Shown piece by piece: positions 46,322 through 54,985 of a DNA stretch of 64,000 nt (positions are counted from its first letter, which is position 1; the number at the start of each line of letters is the position of its first letter). The notes beneath the pieces are model-generated. The model ran no database searches and was not told the origin of the DNA. It saw only the letters and a list, made by a program, of their open reading frames with translations. The stretch comes from Paracoccaceae bacterium. GTDB taxonomy: Bacteria; Pseudomonadota; Alphaproteobacteria; Rhodobacterales; Rhodobacteraceae. Location of the stretch: NCBI GenBank assembly GCA_007694945.1, contig REER01000063.1, positions 43,977 through 107,976 of the forward strand. The letters run 5' to 3'. Both the position numbers and the translations under genes were made by a program.

Positions 46322-48180
46322 GCCTGTTCCTGCGACTTCTGTTCCGCAACCGCCTGGCGGGGTTCGGCGCCGTGGTGCTCGGGGTGATCGTGGTGCTGGC
46401 GTTGCTGACACCGATCCTGCCGCTGCATCCGCCGAATGAGACCAACACCGCCAACCGCTTCCTCCCACCCATGTCCGAGGGGCATTTGCTGGGCACCGAT
46501 CATCTGGGGCGTGATCTGCTGTCGCGGCTCTTGTGGGGGACGCGACTGTCACTGGCGGTGGGCTTCGCGGCGGCGCTGATCGCGGGGCTCGCCGGTGCCG
46601 CCATCGGGGTGATCGCGGGCTATTTCGGCGGGCGCACCGATAATGTCACCATGCGCGGCATCGATATGCTGATGGCCTTTCCCTATATCCTGCTGGCGCT
46701 GGCGATTGTCGCGGTGCTGGGGCCGGGGCTCTTGAACGCGCTGATCGCGGTGGCAGTGGTGAATATCCCGTTCTTCGCACGGAACATCCGCGGCATCACG
46801 GTCGGCATCGCGCATCGCGAGTTCATCGACGCCGCAAGACTGGCCGGGATGGGGCACACGCGCATTCTGCTGAGCGAGGTCGTGCCCAATGTGGTGCCGG
46901 TTGTGGTGATCGCCATGTCCACGACCATCGGCTGGATGATTCTTGAGACGGCGGGGTTGTCCTTTCTGGGGCTCGGCAGCCAGCCGCCGCAGGCCGATCT
47001 GGGCTCGATGCTGGGTGAGGCGCGTTCGGCACTGATCACGGCACCGCATACATCGATCGTGCCGGGGGTGATGATCCTCTTGATCGTGATGTCGGTCAAT
47101 CTGCTGGGCGACGGCATCCGTGATGCGCTGGACCCACGCCTGCGCTCGGGCGCGCTGGCGCGGCCCATGGCGGCGACGCGGGTGGACCGGCGCGAGGTGC
47201 CTGCGCCACGGGATGAGGGACTCTTGCGGATCGACGCGCTGGAGACGCAGTTCCAGGTTGGCAAACGCACCTACAAGGCCGTCAACAAGGTCTCGCTCGA
47301 CCTCAAGCCTGGCGAATGCCTCGGCTTGATCGGCGAGAGCGGCTCGGGCAAATCGGTCACGGCGCTCTCGGTGATGGGGCTGGTGGCCTCACCGCCCGGA
47401 GTGATCACCGGGGGTGCGGTGCGACTGGAAGGGCAGGACCTGATCGGCGCGCCCTATGAGTTGTTGCGCTCGCTGCGGGGAAAGCGCGTGGCCTATATCT
47501 TTCAGGACCCGCTCTCGACCCTGCACCCGCTCTACCGTATTGGCGATCAGTTGATCGAGGCGATACGCGTACATGAGCCCGTCAGCCATGCCGAAGCCCA
47601 AAAGCGCGCGGTCAAACTGCTGGAAGATGTGCGCATCCCGAACGCCGCCGGGCGCGTGGGTGCCTTCCCGCATGAACTCTCGGGCGGCATGCGCCAGCGC
47701 GTGGGCATCGCCATGGCGCTGGCCAATGACCCCGATATCATCATCGCCGATGAGCCGACCACTGCGCTGGATGTGACCGTGCAGGCGCAAATCCTCGCGC
47801 TGCTGGACGAATTGCGTCAGCGCCGCGGGCTTGCGATCCTGTTCATAACGCATGATTTCGGCGTCGTCGGGCAGCTTTGCGACCGGGTGGCGGTCATGTA
47901 TGGTGGGCGGATCGTCGAGACCGGGCCGACGCAGGAGGTGCTGGAGGCCCCGGCCCACCCCTATACACGGCGTCTGATTGCCTGCGTGCCGGAACTGGGC
48001 GAAGGGCGGCGCATCCTTGCGGCCATTCCGGGCCTACCACCTGCTGTCGATCAACTTCCCGAGGGTTGCGCCTTCGCGCCCCGCTGCGACAAGGCGCAGG
48101 ACGCCTGCCGCCGCGGTGAGATCGAGTTGAAGGGCAAGAACCGCCAAGTGCGCTGTCTCTACCCGGAGGTGGCCCCATGA
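46318..48180 (+). CDS. fused peptide ABC permease (DppC) and ATPase (DppD)
   Basis: 620-aa single reading frame with two parts. Residues 1-277 are a DppC-type permease (GTDHLGRDLLSRLLWG; EAA loop FIDAARLAGMGHTRILLSEVVPN; LETAGLSFLGLGSQPP). After a short charged linker (about 278-300), residues 301-620 are a DppD-type ATPase: Walker A GESGSGKS (339-346), signature LSGGMRQRVGIAMA, Walker B IIIADEPTTALD, H-loop THDFG, and the C-terminal cysteine-bearing CAFAPRCDKAQDAC segment. In most operons these are separate genes. No stop codon or frameshift is seen at the junction, so the fusion is genuine in this sequence. Confidence 0.93.
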   Translation: MSLFLRLLFRNRLAGFGAVVLGVIVVLALLTPILPLHPPNETNTANRFLPPMSEGHLLGTDHLGRDLLSRLLWGTRLSLAVGFAAALIAGLAGAAIGVIAGYFGGRTDNVTMRGIDMLMAFPYILLALAIVAVLGPGLLNALIAVAVVNIPFFARNIRGITVGIAHREFIDAARLAGMGHTRILLSEVVPNVVPVVVIAMSTTIGWMILETAGLSFLGLGSQPPQADLGSMLGEARSALITAPHTSIVPGVMILLIVMSVNLLGDGIRDALDPRLRSGALARPMAATRVDRREVPAPRDEGLLRIDALETQFQVGKRTYKAVNKVSLDLKPGECLGLIGESGSGKSVTALSVMGLVASPPGVITGGAVRLEGQDLIGAPYELLRSLRGKRVAYIFQDPLSTLHPLYRIGDQLIEAIRVHEPVSHAEAQKRAVKLLEDVRIPNAAGRVGAFPHELSGGMRQRVGIAMALANDPDIIIADEPTTALDVTVQAQILALLDELRQRRGLAILFITHDFGVVGQLCDRVAVMYGGRIVETGPTQEVLEAPAHPYTRRLIACVPELGEGRRILAAIPGLPPAVDQLPEGCAFAPRCDKAQDACRRGEIELKGKNRQVRCLYPEVAP

Positions 48181-49130
48181 CGCTGGCACTCAAGACCACC
48201 GATCTGGCCAAGACCTTCGATATGGGCAAGCGTCTGATCGGCCCGCCGCGCGCGCAGGTCCATGCTGTGCACCCGGTCTCGCTGGAAGTGTCACAGGGCG
48301 AGACGCTGGGGATCGTGGGCGAGTCCGGTTGCGGGAAATCGACGCTGGCGCGCATGCTGGTGGGGCTGGAGCCGCCCAGCGCCGGCACAATCGAGATCGA
48401 GGGGCGCGCGCTGAATCGTGCCGATCCGGCAGCCTTCGGGCGACTGATCCAGTATGTGTTTCAGGACCCGGTCTCTAGCCTCAACCCGCGCAAGACGATC
48501 CGTCAGATCATGGAGACTCCCTTGCGCCAGTTACATGGGATGCGGGGGCGCGTGCTGGAGGAGCGTATCGCACAACTGTTCGACGCGGTGAATCTGCGAC
48601 CCGAGTTTCTGGACCGCTACCCGCATGAATTCTCGGGCGGGCAGGCGCAGCGGATCGGGATCGCCCGCGCGCTTGCGGCCAGCCCGCGCATCCTGATCCT
48701 GGATGAGCCGGTCTCGGCGCTCGATGTCTCGGTGCAGGCGCAGGTGCTGAACCTGCTGGCCGATCTCAAGGCCGAGTTCAATCTGACCTATCTGTTCATC
48801 AGCCATGATCTGGCCGTGGTCGAGGCCGTCAGCGACCGTATCGCGGTGCTCTATTTCGGCTCTGTCGTCGAAACCGGTCCCGCCGAAAAGGTCTTTGCAG
48901 CCCCGCGCCATCCCTATACCAAGCTGCTGGCCGACTCGGCGCCGGTCGTGGGCAAGCCGCTGGGTGGCGCGCAATCGGGCGAGTTGCCCGACCCGCTGAA
49001 CCCGCCGCCGGGCTGTGCATTTGCCGGTCGTTGCCCGCGCGCGTCAGACCTGTGCCGGCGCGAAGTGCCGGCACTGCGCAAGATCGAGGGAGACCAGTTT
49101 GCCGCCTGCCACCATCCGCTCGACGCCTGA
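48177..49130 (+). CDS. peptide ABC transporter ATPase (DppF type)
   Basis: 317-aa second ATPase of the importer. Walker A GESGCGKST, Q-loop YVFQDPVSSLNPRKT, signature FSGGQAQRIGIARA, Walker B ILILDEPVSALDVS and H-loop SHDLAVVEA are intact. The C-terminal oligopeptide-transporter extension has NPPPGCAFAGRCPRASDLC, whose four-cysteine pattern (with CREVPALRK following) resembles the Fe-S-binding tail of Dpp ATPases. The start overlaps the fusion gene's stop (ATGA), and its own 3' end overlaps the GntR gene. Confidence 0.93.
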   Translation: MTLALKTTDLAKTFDMGKRLIGPPRAQVHAVHPVSLEVSQGETLGIVGESGCGKSTLARMLVGLEPPSAGTIEIEGRALNRADPAAFGRLIQYVFQDPVSSLNPRKTIRQIMETPLRQLHGMRGRVLEERIAQLFDAVNLRPEFLDRYPHEFSGGQAQRIGIARALAASPRILILDEPVSALDVSVQAQVLNLLADLKAEFNLTYLFISHDLAVVEAVSDRIAVLYFGSVVETGPAEKVFAAPRHPYTKLLADSAPVVGKPLGGAQSGELPDPLNPPPGCAFAGRCPRASDLCRREVPALRKIEGDQFAACHHPLDA

Positions 49131-49872
49131 GCGCCTGTCCCGACCGCAACAGGTGGCCGAGGCGATCAAATCTTGGGTCATGGCCAATGGGTCGCGGCCC
49201 GGCGACAGGTTGCCCTCCGAGGCCGAGTTGATCGAACGCTTCGGCATGGCCAAGGGCACCATCCGCGAGGCGATTCGTATTCTGGAAGCGCAGGGGCTGG
49301 TGAAGTCGCGCACCGGGCCAGGGGGCGGCGTCTTCGTGCACCAAGTGTCGGAAGAGCGTGCCACGGCGCTCTTGGGCAATTATTTCTATTTCGAGCATCT
49401 CACCATCGACGATGTCTATCAACTTCGCGTCGTAATGGAACCCGAACTCGCGGCCTCGCTCGCCGGGAAGCTGAGCGAGGCACAATTGCGCGCGCTTGAA
49501 GAGGTGATGACCTGCTATTCCGAACCCGCCAAGACGCCAGAGGAAGAGCGCGCGCAGCACCTTGCCTCTCTGCGCTTTCACGCGCTGCTGGCCGAGATGT
49601 CGGGCAATCCGCTGCTGCGCTTCCTGATCCGCTTCATCGCCAATATGTTAGCAGATATCACCGTCTCGCGCAAACTCTATGCCCAGCCCAATCGCGAGCT
49701 GTGGTCCACGGGGCTGGACTATCAGTCGCGCCTTGTTGCCGCGCTGCGCGAGGGCGATGCCGATGCCGCTCGGCGCATCCTTGCTGACCATATGCAGAAC
49801 GCACATCGCCTGATGCGCCTGCAGGAAACCGTCCTGACCCAACGTTTCCTGCCCGAGCAGGGGATCATCTGA
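49099..49872 (+). CDS. GntR-family regulator, FadR/FCD subgroup
   Basis: 257-aa transcription factor. The N-terminal winged helix-turn-helix (about residues 12-80) has RPGDRLPSEAELIERFGMAKGTIREAIRILEAQGLV, and the C-terminal FCD domain (about 95-245) has VYQLRVVMEPELAASLA and the metal-binding His pattern ending ILADHMQNAHRLM. The TTG at 49099 is proposed as start because GAGGGAG stands five bases ahead; it overlaps the ATPase gene by 32 bases. As last gene of the operon it is probably an autoregulator acting at the palindromes at 43631-43681, with the transported compound or a product as ligand. Confidence 0.88.
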   Translation: MPPATIRSTPERLSRPQQVAEAIKSWVMANGSRPGDRLPSEAELIERFGMAKGTIREAIRILEAQGLVKSRTGPGGGVFVHQVSEERATALLGNYFYFEHLTIDDVYQLRVVMEPELAASLAGKLSEAQLRALEEVMTCYSEPAKTPEEERAQHLASLRFHALLAEMSGNPLLRFLIRFIANMLADITVSRKLYAQPNRELWSTGLDYQSRLVAALREGDADAARRILADHMQNAHRLMRLQETVLTQRFLPEQGII

Positions 49873-49985
49873 CGCGCTTTGGCACCGGGCCCGCGCCGGA
49901 TGACGGGTTGGCGCTGGAGCGATGCTTCCTATATGACGGGGCTGACGCAGACTCGCAGATGCGGGCTGCAAGCTAGGAAAATGCC

Positions 49986-50933
49986 ATGAGCTTCGGTGCA
50001 CAAATCGCCTGGGATGATACTATCCTGCCCTTTCAGCTTGACCGCAGCGATATTCGCGGACGGGTCGCGCGGCTGGACACTGCGCTTGAGAGGGTTCTGG
50101 CAGGGCACGGCTATCCGCCTGCTGTCGAGGCCGTGGTCGCCGAGGCCGCGCTGCTGACCGCGCTGATCGGACAGACCATCAAACTGCGCTGGCGGCTGTC
50201 GCTGCAGGTACGCGGCGATGGTCCCTTGCGGCTGATCGCGACCGACTATTTTGCCCCAGCCAAGGAAGGTGCCCCGGCGCGGATTCGCGCCTATGCGAGT
50301 TTCGACCCCGAGCGGCTGGACCCCAACAGCCCTGGTTTCCCGCAGATAGGCTCAGGCTATTTCGCCATCATCATCGATCAGGGTCAGGGGATGGCCCCCT
50401 ATCAGGGTATCACTCCGGTCACTGGCGCGCACCTCTCGGACTGCGCCGAGGCTTATTTCGAACAATCCGAGCAATTGCCAACGCGCTTCGCGCTCTCGCT
50501 GGGACGGTCGTCACTGCGCGGTGAGGCCGAGAAATGGCGCGCAGGCGCGGTGATGCTGCAGCACATGCCGCAGGCCGCAGGCGCGAGCCCGCGCGAGCGC
50601 GCGATCATCGAGGAAGACTGGTCGCGGGTTAACCTGCTCCTGGACACAGTCGAAGAGTTGGAGCTGGTCGGCCCGAAGGTGCAGCCGCCCGAGTTACTGT
50701 TGCGCCTGTTCCACGAGGAAGTGCCGCGCGTATTCGACCCGCAGGCGGTTCATTTCGGCTGCACATGTTCCGAGGACAAGGTGCGCCAGAGCCTATCTAT
50801 CTATTCCGCCAAGGACATCGCCACCATGACCACGCCCGAGGGCACCGTCACGGCGGATTGCCAGTTCTGCGGGGCACATTACGTGCTCGACCCGGCGACG
50901 CTGGGCTTCGAGGCCTCGGGCGATGGCTCCTGA
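49986..50933 (+). CDS. hslO: redox-regulated chaperone Hsp33
   Basis: Holdase chaperone activated by oxidation. 315 aa with the N-terminal substrate-binding domain and the C-terminal zinc switch: C-X-C (FGCTCSEDKV) and C-X2-C (DCQFCGAHY), separated by about 35 residues. EELELVGPKVQPPELLLRLFHEE precedes the switch as in other Hsp33 proteins. First gene of a long plus-strand run that continues with a Nudix gene overlapping its end by 11 bases. Confidence 0.94.
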   Translation: MSFGAQIAWDDTILPFQLDRSDIRGRVARLDTALERVLAGHGYPPAVEAVVAEAALLTALIGQTIKLRWRLSLQVRGDGPLRLIATDYFAPAKEGAPARIRAYASFDPERLDPNSPGFPQIGSGYFAIIIDQGQGMAPYQGITPVTGAHLSDCAEAYFEQSEQLPTRFALSLGRSSLRGEAEKWRAGAVMLQHMPQAAGASPRERAIIEEDWSRVNLLLDTVEELELVGPKVQPPELLLRLFHEEVPRVFDPQAVHFGCTCSEDKVRQSLSIYSAKDIATMTTPEGTVTADCQFCGAHYVLDPATLGFEASGDGS

Positions 50934-51528
50934 TCTGGCAAGGACGCTGCAGGTGGCGCTGGAAGTGTCTGGTCCTGCGTCCAGCGATTTCGACCTGAAT
51001 CCCGGCGTCGTGCTGCCCGAGGGGCGCAAGCTGCGCCCTGCGGCAGTTCTGGTCGGGGTGCAGGAGGGCGCGCGGGGGTCCGAAGTGGTACTGACCAAGC
51101 GCGCCTCGCATCTCCGCCATCATCCCGGCCAGATTGCCTTTCCGGGCGGGCGGCAGGATGCGGAGGACCACGATCTACTGGCCACCGCGCTGCGCGAGGC
51201 GCGCGAGGAGATTGGACTGCCCACGCCTGCGGTTGAGGTGATCGGGATACTGCCAGCGCATGAAACGGTTACAGGATATCAGGTGACGCCCGTGCTGGCT
51301 GCGATCACGTACCAGGTGGCTTATACCCCCGAACCCGGCGAGGTGGCCGAGGTCTTTGCCGTTCCACTGGCGCATCTGACCGATCCTGCGCAATTCCGCG
51401 TCGAGCGGCGGATGTGGCGCGGCACATGGCGGAATTACTACATCGTGCCTTGGGGGCCGTATTACATCTGGGGCGCGACGGCGCGTATCCTGCGCGGACT
51501 GGCCGATCGGGTGAATGAATGCAGGTAG
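50923..51528 (+). CDS. Nudix hydrolase, CoA pyrophosphatase type
   Basis: 201-aa Nudix enzyme. The motif LTKRASHLRHHPGQIAFPGG just before the Nudix box is the CoA-pyrophosphatase (NuCoA/UPF0035) signature, and the box itself is GGRQDAEDHDLLATALREAREEIGL. It would split CoA or acyl-CoA into 3',5'-ADP and phosphopantetheine. Starts inside hslO and overlaps cca by ten bases, indicating an operon. Confidence 0.9.
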   Translation: MAPDLARTLQVALEVSGPASSDFDLNPGVVLPEGRKLRPAAVLVGVQEGARGSEVVLTKRASHLRHHPGQIAFPGGRQDAEDHDLLATALREAREEIGLPTPAVEVIGILPAHETVTGYQVTPVLAAITYQVAYTPEPGEVAEVFAVPLAHLTDPAQFRVERRMWRGTWRNYYIVPWGPYYIWGATARILRGLADRVNECR

Positions 51529-52646
51529 CGGGCGCATGGCTGGATCAGGCGCAGCCTGTGCTGCGCTCGCTGAGCGAGGCCGGGTATCAAGCGCTAGTGG
51601 TCGGCGGCTGCGTGCGCAACTCGCTGATGGGCGTGCCGGTGACGGATGTCGATATCTCGACCGATGCCCGCCCCGAGCAGGTCATGGCACTGGCCGAGCG
51701 GGATGGTATGCGCGCCGTGCCGACCGGGTTGCCGCATGGCACCGTGACGCTCGTGCATGAGGGGCATGGCTATGAGGTCACGACCTTTCGCCGTGATGTC
51801 GAGACGCATGGCCGCCACGCCACCATCGCATTTTCCGGCAATATCGCCGAAGACGCCGCGCGGCGAGATTTCACCATCAATGCGCTTTATGCGCGTCCCG
51901 ATGGCACGGTGATCGACCCTCTGGGCGGGCGGCCCGATATTGCGGCGCGGCGGGTGCGCTTTGTCGGCGACGCGCGGGCGCGGATAGCCGAGGATTATCT
52001 GCGCATCCTGCGGTTCTTCCGCTTTCACGCGCAATATGGTGACCCTTTCGGCGGGGTGGATGCCGAGGCCCTGGCGGCCTGTGCCGAGAGCGCGCACGGG
52101 CTCGACACACTCTCGGCCGAGCGGATCGGCGGCGAGATGCGCCGGTTGCTGGCCGCCCCCGACCCCGCGCCCTCGGTTGCAGCGATGGCGCAGACGGGGG
52201 TGCTGCCCCGGATCCTGCCCGGCGCTGATCCCGAGGCACTGGCGCGGTTGGTGCATCTGGACCGGGCCTTCGCGCCAGAGGCGCTGCGGCGGCTGCTGAC
52301 CTTGGGCGGTGAGACCGCGCGCCTGCGTCTGACGCGACGCGAGGCGGAGGCGCTGGTGAAAGGACGCGCGGCGCTCGCGGCCATGACCGGGCCTGCCGAG
52401 CTAGGTTACCGGCTGGGGGCAGAGCTTGCGCGCGATGTCATGCTCTCCCGCGCGGCATTGCTGGAAACTCCCCTGCCCGAGGGATGGCAGCAGGCGATCC
52501 AGCGCGGGGCTGACGCGCAATTTCCGCTGCGCGCCCGCGACCTGCCGCATCTGGATGGGCCAGCACTGGGGCTGGCACTCAAGGCACTGGAAGAGCGCTG
52601 GGTCGCGTCGGATTTTCGGCTGAGCCGCGACGAGTTGCTGGCCTGA
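51519..52646 (+). CDS. cca: CCA tRNA nucleotidyltransferase / poly(A) polymerase family
   Basis: 375-aa class II nucleotidyltransferase. The catalytic segment VVGGCVRNSLMGVPVTDVDISTDARPEQV contains the two metal-binding aspartates; RRDFTINALYARPDGTVIDPLGGRPDI and RFVGDARARIAEDYLRILRFFRF are the next family motifs. It adds or repairs the tRNA 3' CCA end; poly(A) polymerases share these motifs but usually have a long basic tail, absent here. Third gene of the hslO run. Confidence 0.92.
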   Translation: MQVAGAWLDQAQPVLRSLSEAGYQALVVGGCVRNSLMGVPVTDVDISTDARPEQVMALAERDGMRAVPTGLPHGTVTLVHEGHGYEVTTFRRDVETHGRHATIAFSGNIAEDAARRDFTINALYARPDGTVIDPLGGRPDIAARRVRFVGDARARIAEDYLRILRFFRFHAQYGDPFGGVDAEALAACAESAHGLDTLSAERIGGEMRRLLAAPDPAPSVAAMAQTGVLPRILPGADPEALARLVHLDRAFAPEALRRLLTLGGETARLRLTRREAEALVKGRAALAAMTGPAELGYRLGAELARDVMLSRAALLETPLPEGWQQAIQRGADAQFPLRARDLPHLDGPALGLALKALEERWVASDFRLSRDELLA

Positions 52647-52689
52647 GCCTGTCTCGCACCCTATATCGGAGGCAGAGACAGGGGGCGTT

Positions 52690-54570
52690 GTGCTGCAGAA
52701 ATCACCAGAACCAGAGGTCAGACCCGGCGCGGCCCAGAGGCTCGCCGGACTGATCGACGCATTCGAGCCCGCAGGGTCAGCCCCACCGCACAGCCTCTGG
52801 GCTTTCATCCTGTGGTCGGTGCGTGGGGCCTGGCCGGTGCTGCTGCTTGCAGCCTTCATCTCGGCGCTGGTGGGCACGACGGAAGTGCTTTCGGCGCTGT
52901 TGCTGGGGCTGATCATCGACGCCGTTGTGGCCTCGGATCCGGGCGGGTTCTGGGCGCAGCATTTGGGCCTTGTGGCGGTGTTCGTGCTGTTCTTCGTGCT
53001 GGTGCGCCCGCTTGCCTTCGGCATCTCGTCCCTGGCCAATGCCGTGGTGGTGCAGCCCAATGTCTATGTGCTGGTGCAATCGCGATTGAACCGCTGGACA
53101 TTGGGCCAGCCGGTGACTTTCTTCGATGATGATTTCGCAGGACGGATCGCGCAGAAACAAGTCCAGACCGCCCGCGCTCTGACCGATGTCGCGAATGAGG
53201 CGATCAACACGATGGCCTTTGCGCTGGCTTCAATCATCGGCTCGGTTGTGTTGCTGCTGACAATCGACACACGGGTTGCGCTGGCACTGACCCTCTGGCT
53301 GGTGGCTTACTTGGCGCTGATTCGGCATTTCCTACCGCAGGTGCGAGCACGCTCGGGGGCCCGCGCTGGCGCGCGTGCTCAGGTAAGCGGGCAGGTGGTG
53401 GACACGATCACCAATATCAAGACGGTCAAACTCTTCGCTCATGCCGATTTCGAGGATCGCGCCGCGCTGAACGCGATGGGTGTGTTCCGCGACAGGGCGG
53501 TCGAGTTCGGCGAGGTACAGGCCGTGTTCCGCTTCTGGCTGATGGGGGTTGCCGGATTATTGCCGGTGATGCTGATTGGCGGCACGCTCTGGCTCTGGAC
53601 ACTGGGGGCGACGACACCGGGCGACATTGCCGCTGCCGGGGCGGTGGCGATCCGTATCGCACAGATGACGGGCTGGGTCAGTTTCGTGCTGATGGCGATT
53701 TACGGCAATATCGGCGAGATCGAGGACGGGATGAAGACCCTCACCCCGCGCCCCACACTGGAGGATGCGCCCAATGCCGTGGAGCTGGGACGGGTGGCTG
53801 GTGCCGTGCATTTTGACAAAGTGGGCTTTGCCTATGGGCGGCAGTCGGGCGGGGTCGAGGCGCTGGATCTGGCCATCGCGCCGGGCGAGAAGATCGGGAT
53901 CGTAGGCGCTTCGGGGGCGGGGAAATCGACGCTCGTGGCGCTCTTGTTGCGGCTATATGATGTCGAGGCCGGGCGGATCACGATTGACGGGCAGGATCTC
54001 CGGGGCGTCACGCAGGAAAGCCTGCGGCGCAACATCGCGATGGTCACGCAGGAAACAGCCATGTTCAACCGCTCGGCCTATGAGAATATCCGCTACGGTC
54101 GGCCAGACGCCACCCGCGAGGAGGTCGAGGCGGCGGCCAGGGCCGCCGAGGCGCATGAATTCATCCTCGGGCTGCAGGACCATGCCGGACGCCGGGGCTA
54201 TCACGCGCATCTGGGCGAGCGCGGCGTGCGGCTTTCGGGCGGGCAGCGCCAGCGCATTGCGCTGGCGCGCGCGTTTCTGAAGAATGCGCCGATCCTGGTG
54301 CTGGACGAGGCGACCTCGGCGCTGGACTCGGAGGTCGAGGCGGCCGTGCAGGAGGCGCTCGAGCCGCTGATGGAGGGCAAGACCGTGTTGGCCATCGCAC
54401 ACAGGCTCTCGACCATCGCGCGGCTGGATCGGATCATCGTGCTTGACGACGGGCGCATCATCGAGCAGGGCACACATGAGGAACTGCTCGCACGCGAGGG
54501 CGTCTATGCCCGTTTCTGGGCGCGGCAGTCGGGCGGGTTCCTCGGCTGTGACGAGGTGGAAGAGGCCTGA
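52690..54570 (+). CDS. ABC exporter, fused membrane-ATPase half-transporter
   Basis: 626-aa type IV exporter subunit (ABCB/MsbA-like), expected to work as a homodimer. Six membrane helices cover about residues 35-345; the ATPase domain has Walker A GASGAGKST, Q-loop VTQETAMFN, signature LSGGQRQRIALARA, Walker B ILVLDEATSALD and the H-loop AIAHRLSTIARLD. The start is a GTG at 52690 with GGGGG ahead. Substrate unknown; lipids, peptides or drugs are possible. It is followed at once by a VOC-family gene. Confidence 0.92.
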   Translation: MLQKSPEPEVRPGAAQRLAGLIDAFEPAGSAPPHSLWAFILWSVRGAWPVLLLAAFISALVGTTEVLSALLLGLIIDAVVASDPGGFWAQHLGLVAVFVLFFVLVRPLAFGISSLANAVVVQPNVYVLVQSRLNRWTLGQPVTFFDDDFAGRIAQKQVQTARALTDVANEAINTMAFALASIIGSVVLLLTIDTRVALALTLWLVAYLALIRHFLPQVRARSGARAGARAQVSGQVVDTITNIKTVKLFAHADFEDRAALNAMGVFRDRAVEFGEVQAVFRFWLMGVAGLLPVMLIGGTLWLWTLGATTPGDIAAAGAVAIRIAQMTGWVSFVLMAIYGNIGEIEDGMKTLTPRPTLEDAPNAVELGRVAGAVHFDKVGFAYGRQSGGVEALDLAIAPGEKIGIVGASGAGKSTLVALLLRLYDVEAGRITIDGQDLRGVTQESLRRNIAMVTQETAMFNRSAYENIRYGRPDATREEVEAAARAAEAHEFILGLQDHAGRRGYHAHLGERGVRLSGGQRQRIALARAFLKNAPILVLDEATSALDSEVEAAVQEALEPLMEGKTVLAIAHRLSTIARLDRIIVLDDGRIIEQGTHEELLAREGVYARFWARQSGGFLGCDEVEEA

Positions 54571-54571
54571 G

Positions 54572-54985
54572 ATGGATTTCGAGACGGTCATGCCGCCAGA
54601 CTTCGGACAGTCTTTGCGAGGGGTCGGGGTGAACCTGCTGTGCCGCGATGTGCGGGCAATGGCGGCGTTCCTGCGCGATGTGTTTGGGCTGGAGGTGTTC
54701 CGCCTGAGCGATGATTTCGCGATCATCCGCCATGGCAATGCGCTGATGCAACTGCATGCGGATGGCACCTACCATTCCAATCCGCTGCTCGGACTGGTGC
54801 CGGAGAGCCCACCGCGCGGGGGCGGGGCGCAGTTTTACCTCTTCGGGCTGGACCCGGATACCGTCGTGGCCCGCGCCGTCCCCGACAGTGTTATCGAACC
54901 GCCTGCTGACAAGCCCCACGGGTTGCGCGAGGCCACGATCCTCTCGCCCGAGGGCTATGCCTTCTCACCCGCGCGGGCGCTGTGA
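54572..54985 (+). CDS. VOC (glyoxalase/bleomycin resistance) family protein
   Basis: 137-aa protein with two beta-alpha-beta-beta-beta modules. GVNLLCRDVRAMAAFLRDVFGLEVFRLSDDFAIIRHGNALMQLH is a typical first module, and the second ends REATILSPEGYAFSPA. Family members bind metals and act as lyases, dioxygenases or antibiotic-binding proteins; specific role unknown. The ATG follows the exporter stop by one base and its stop overlaps the RNA methyltransferase start (GTGA). Confidence 0.82.
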   Translation: MDFETVMPPDFGQSLRGVGVNLLCRDVRAMAAFLRDVFGLEVFRLSDDFAIIRHGNALMQLHADGTYHSNPLLGLVPESPPRGGGAQFYLFGLDPDTVVARAVPDSVIEPPADKPHGLREATILSPEGYAFSPARAL

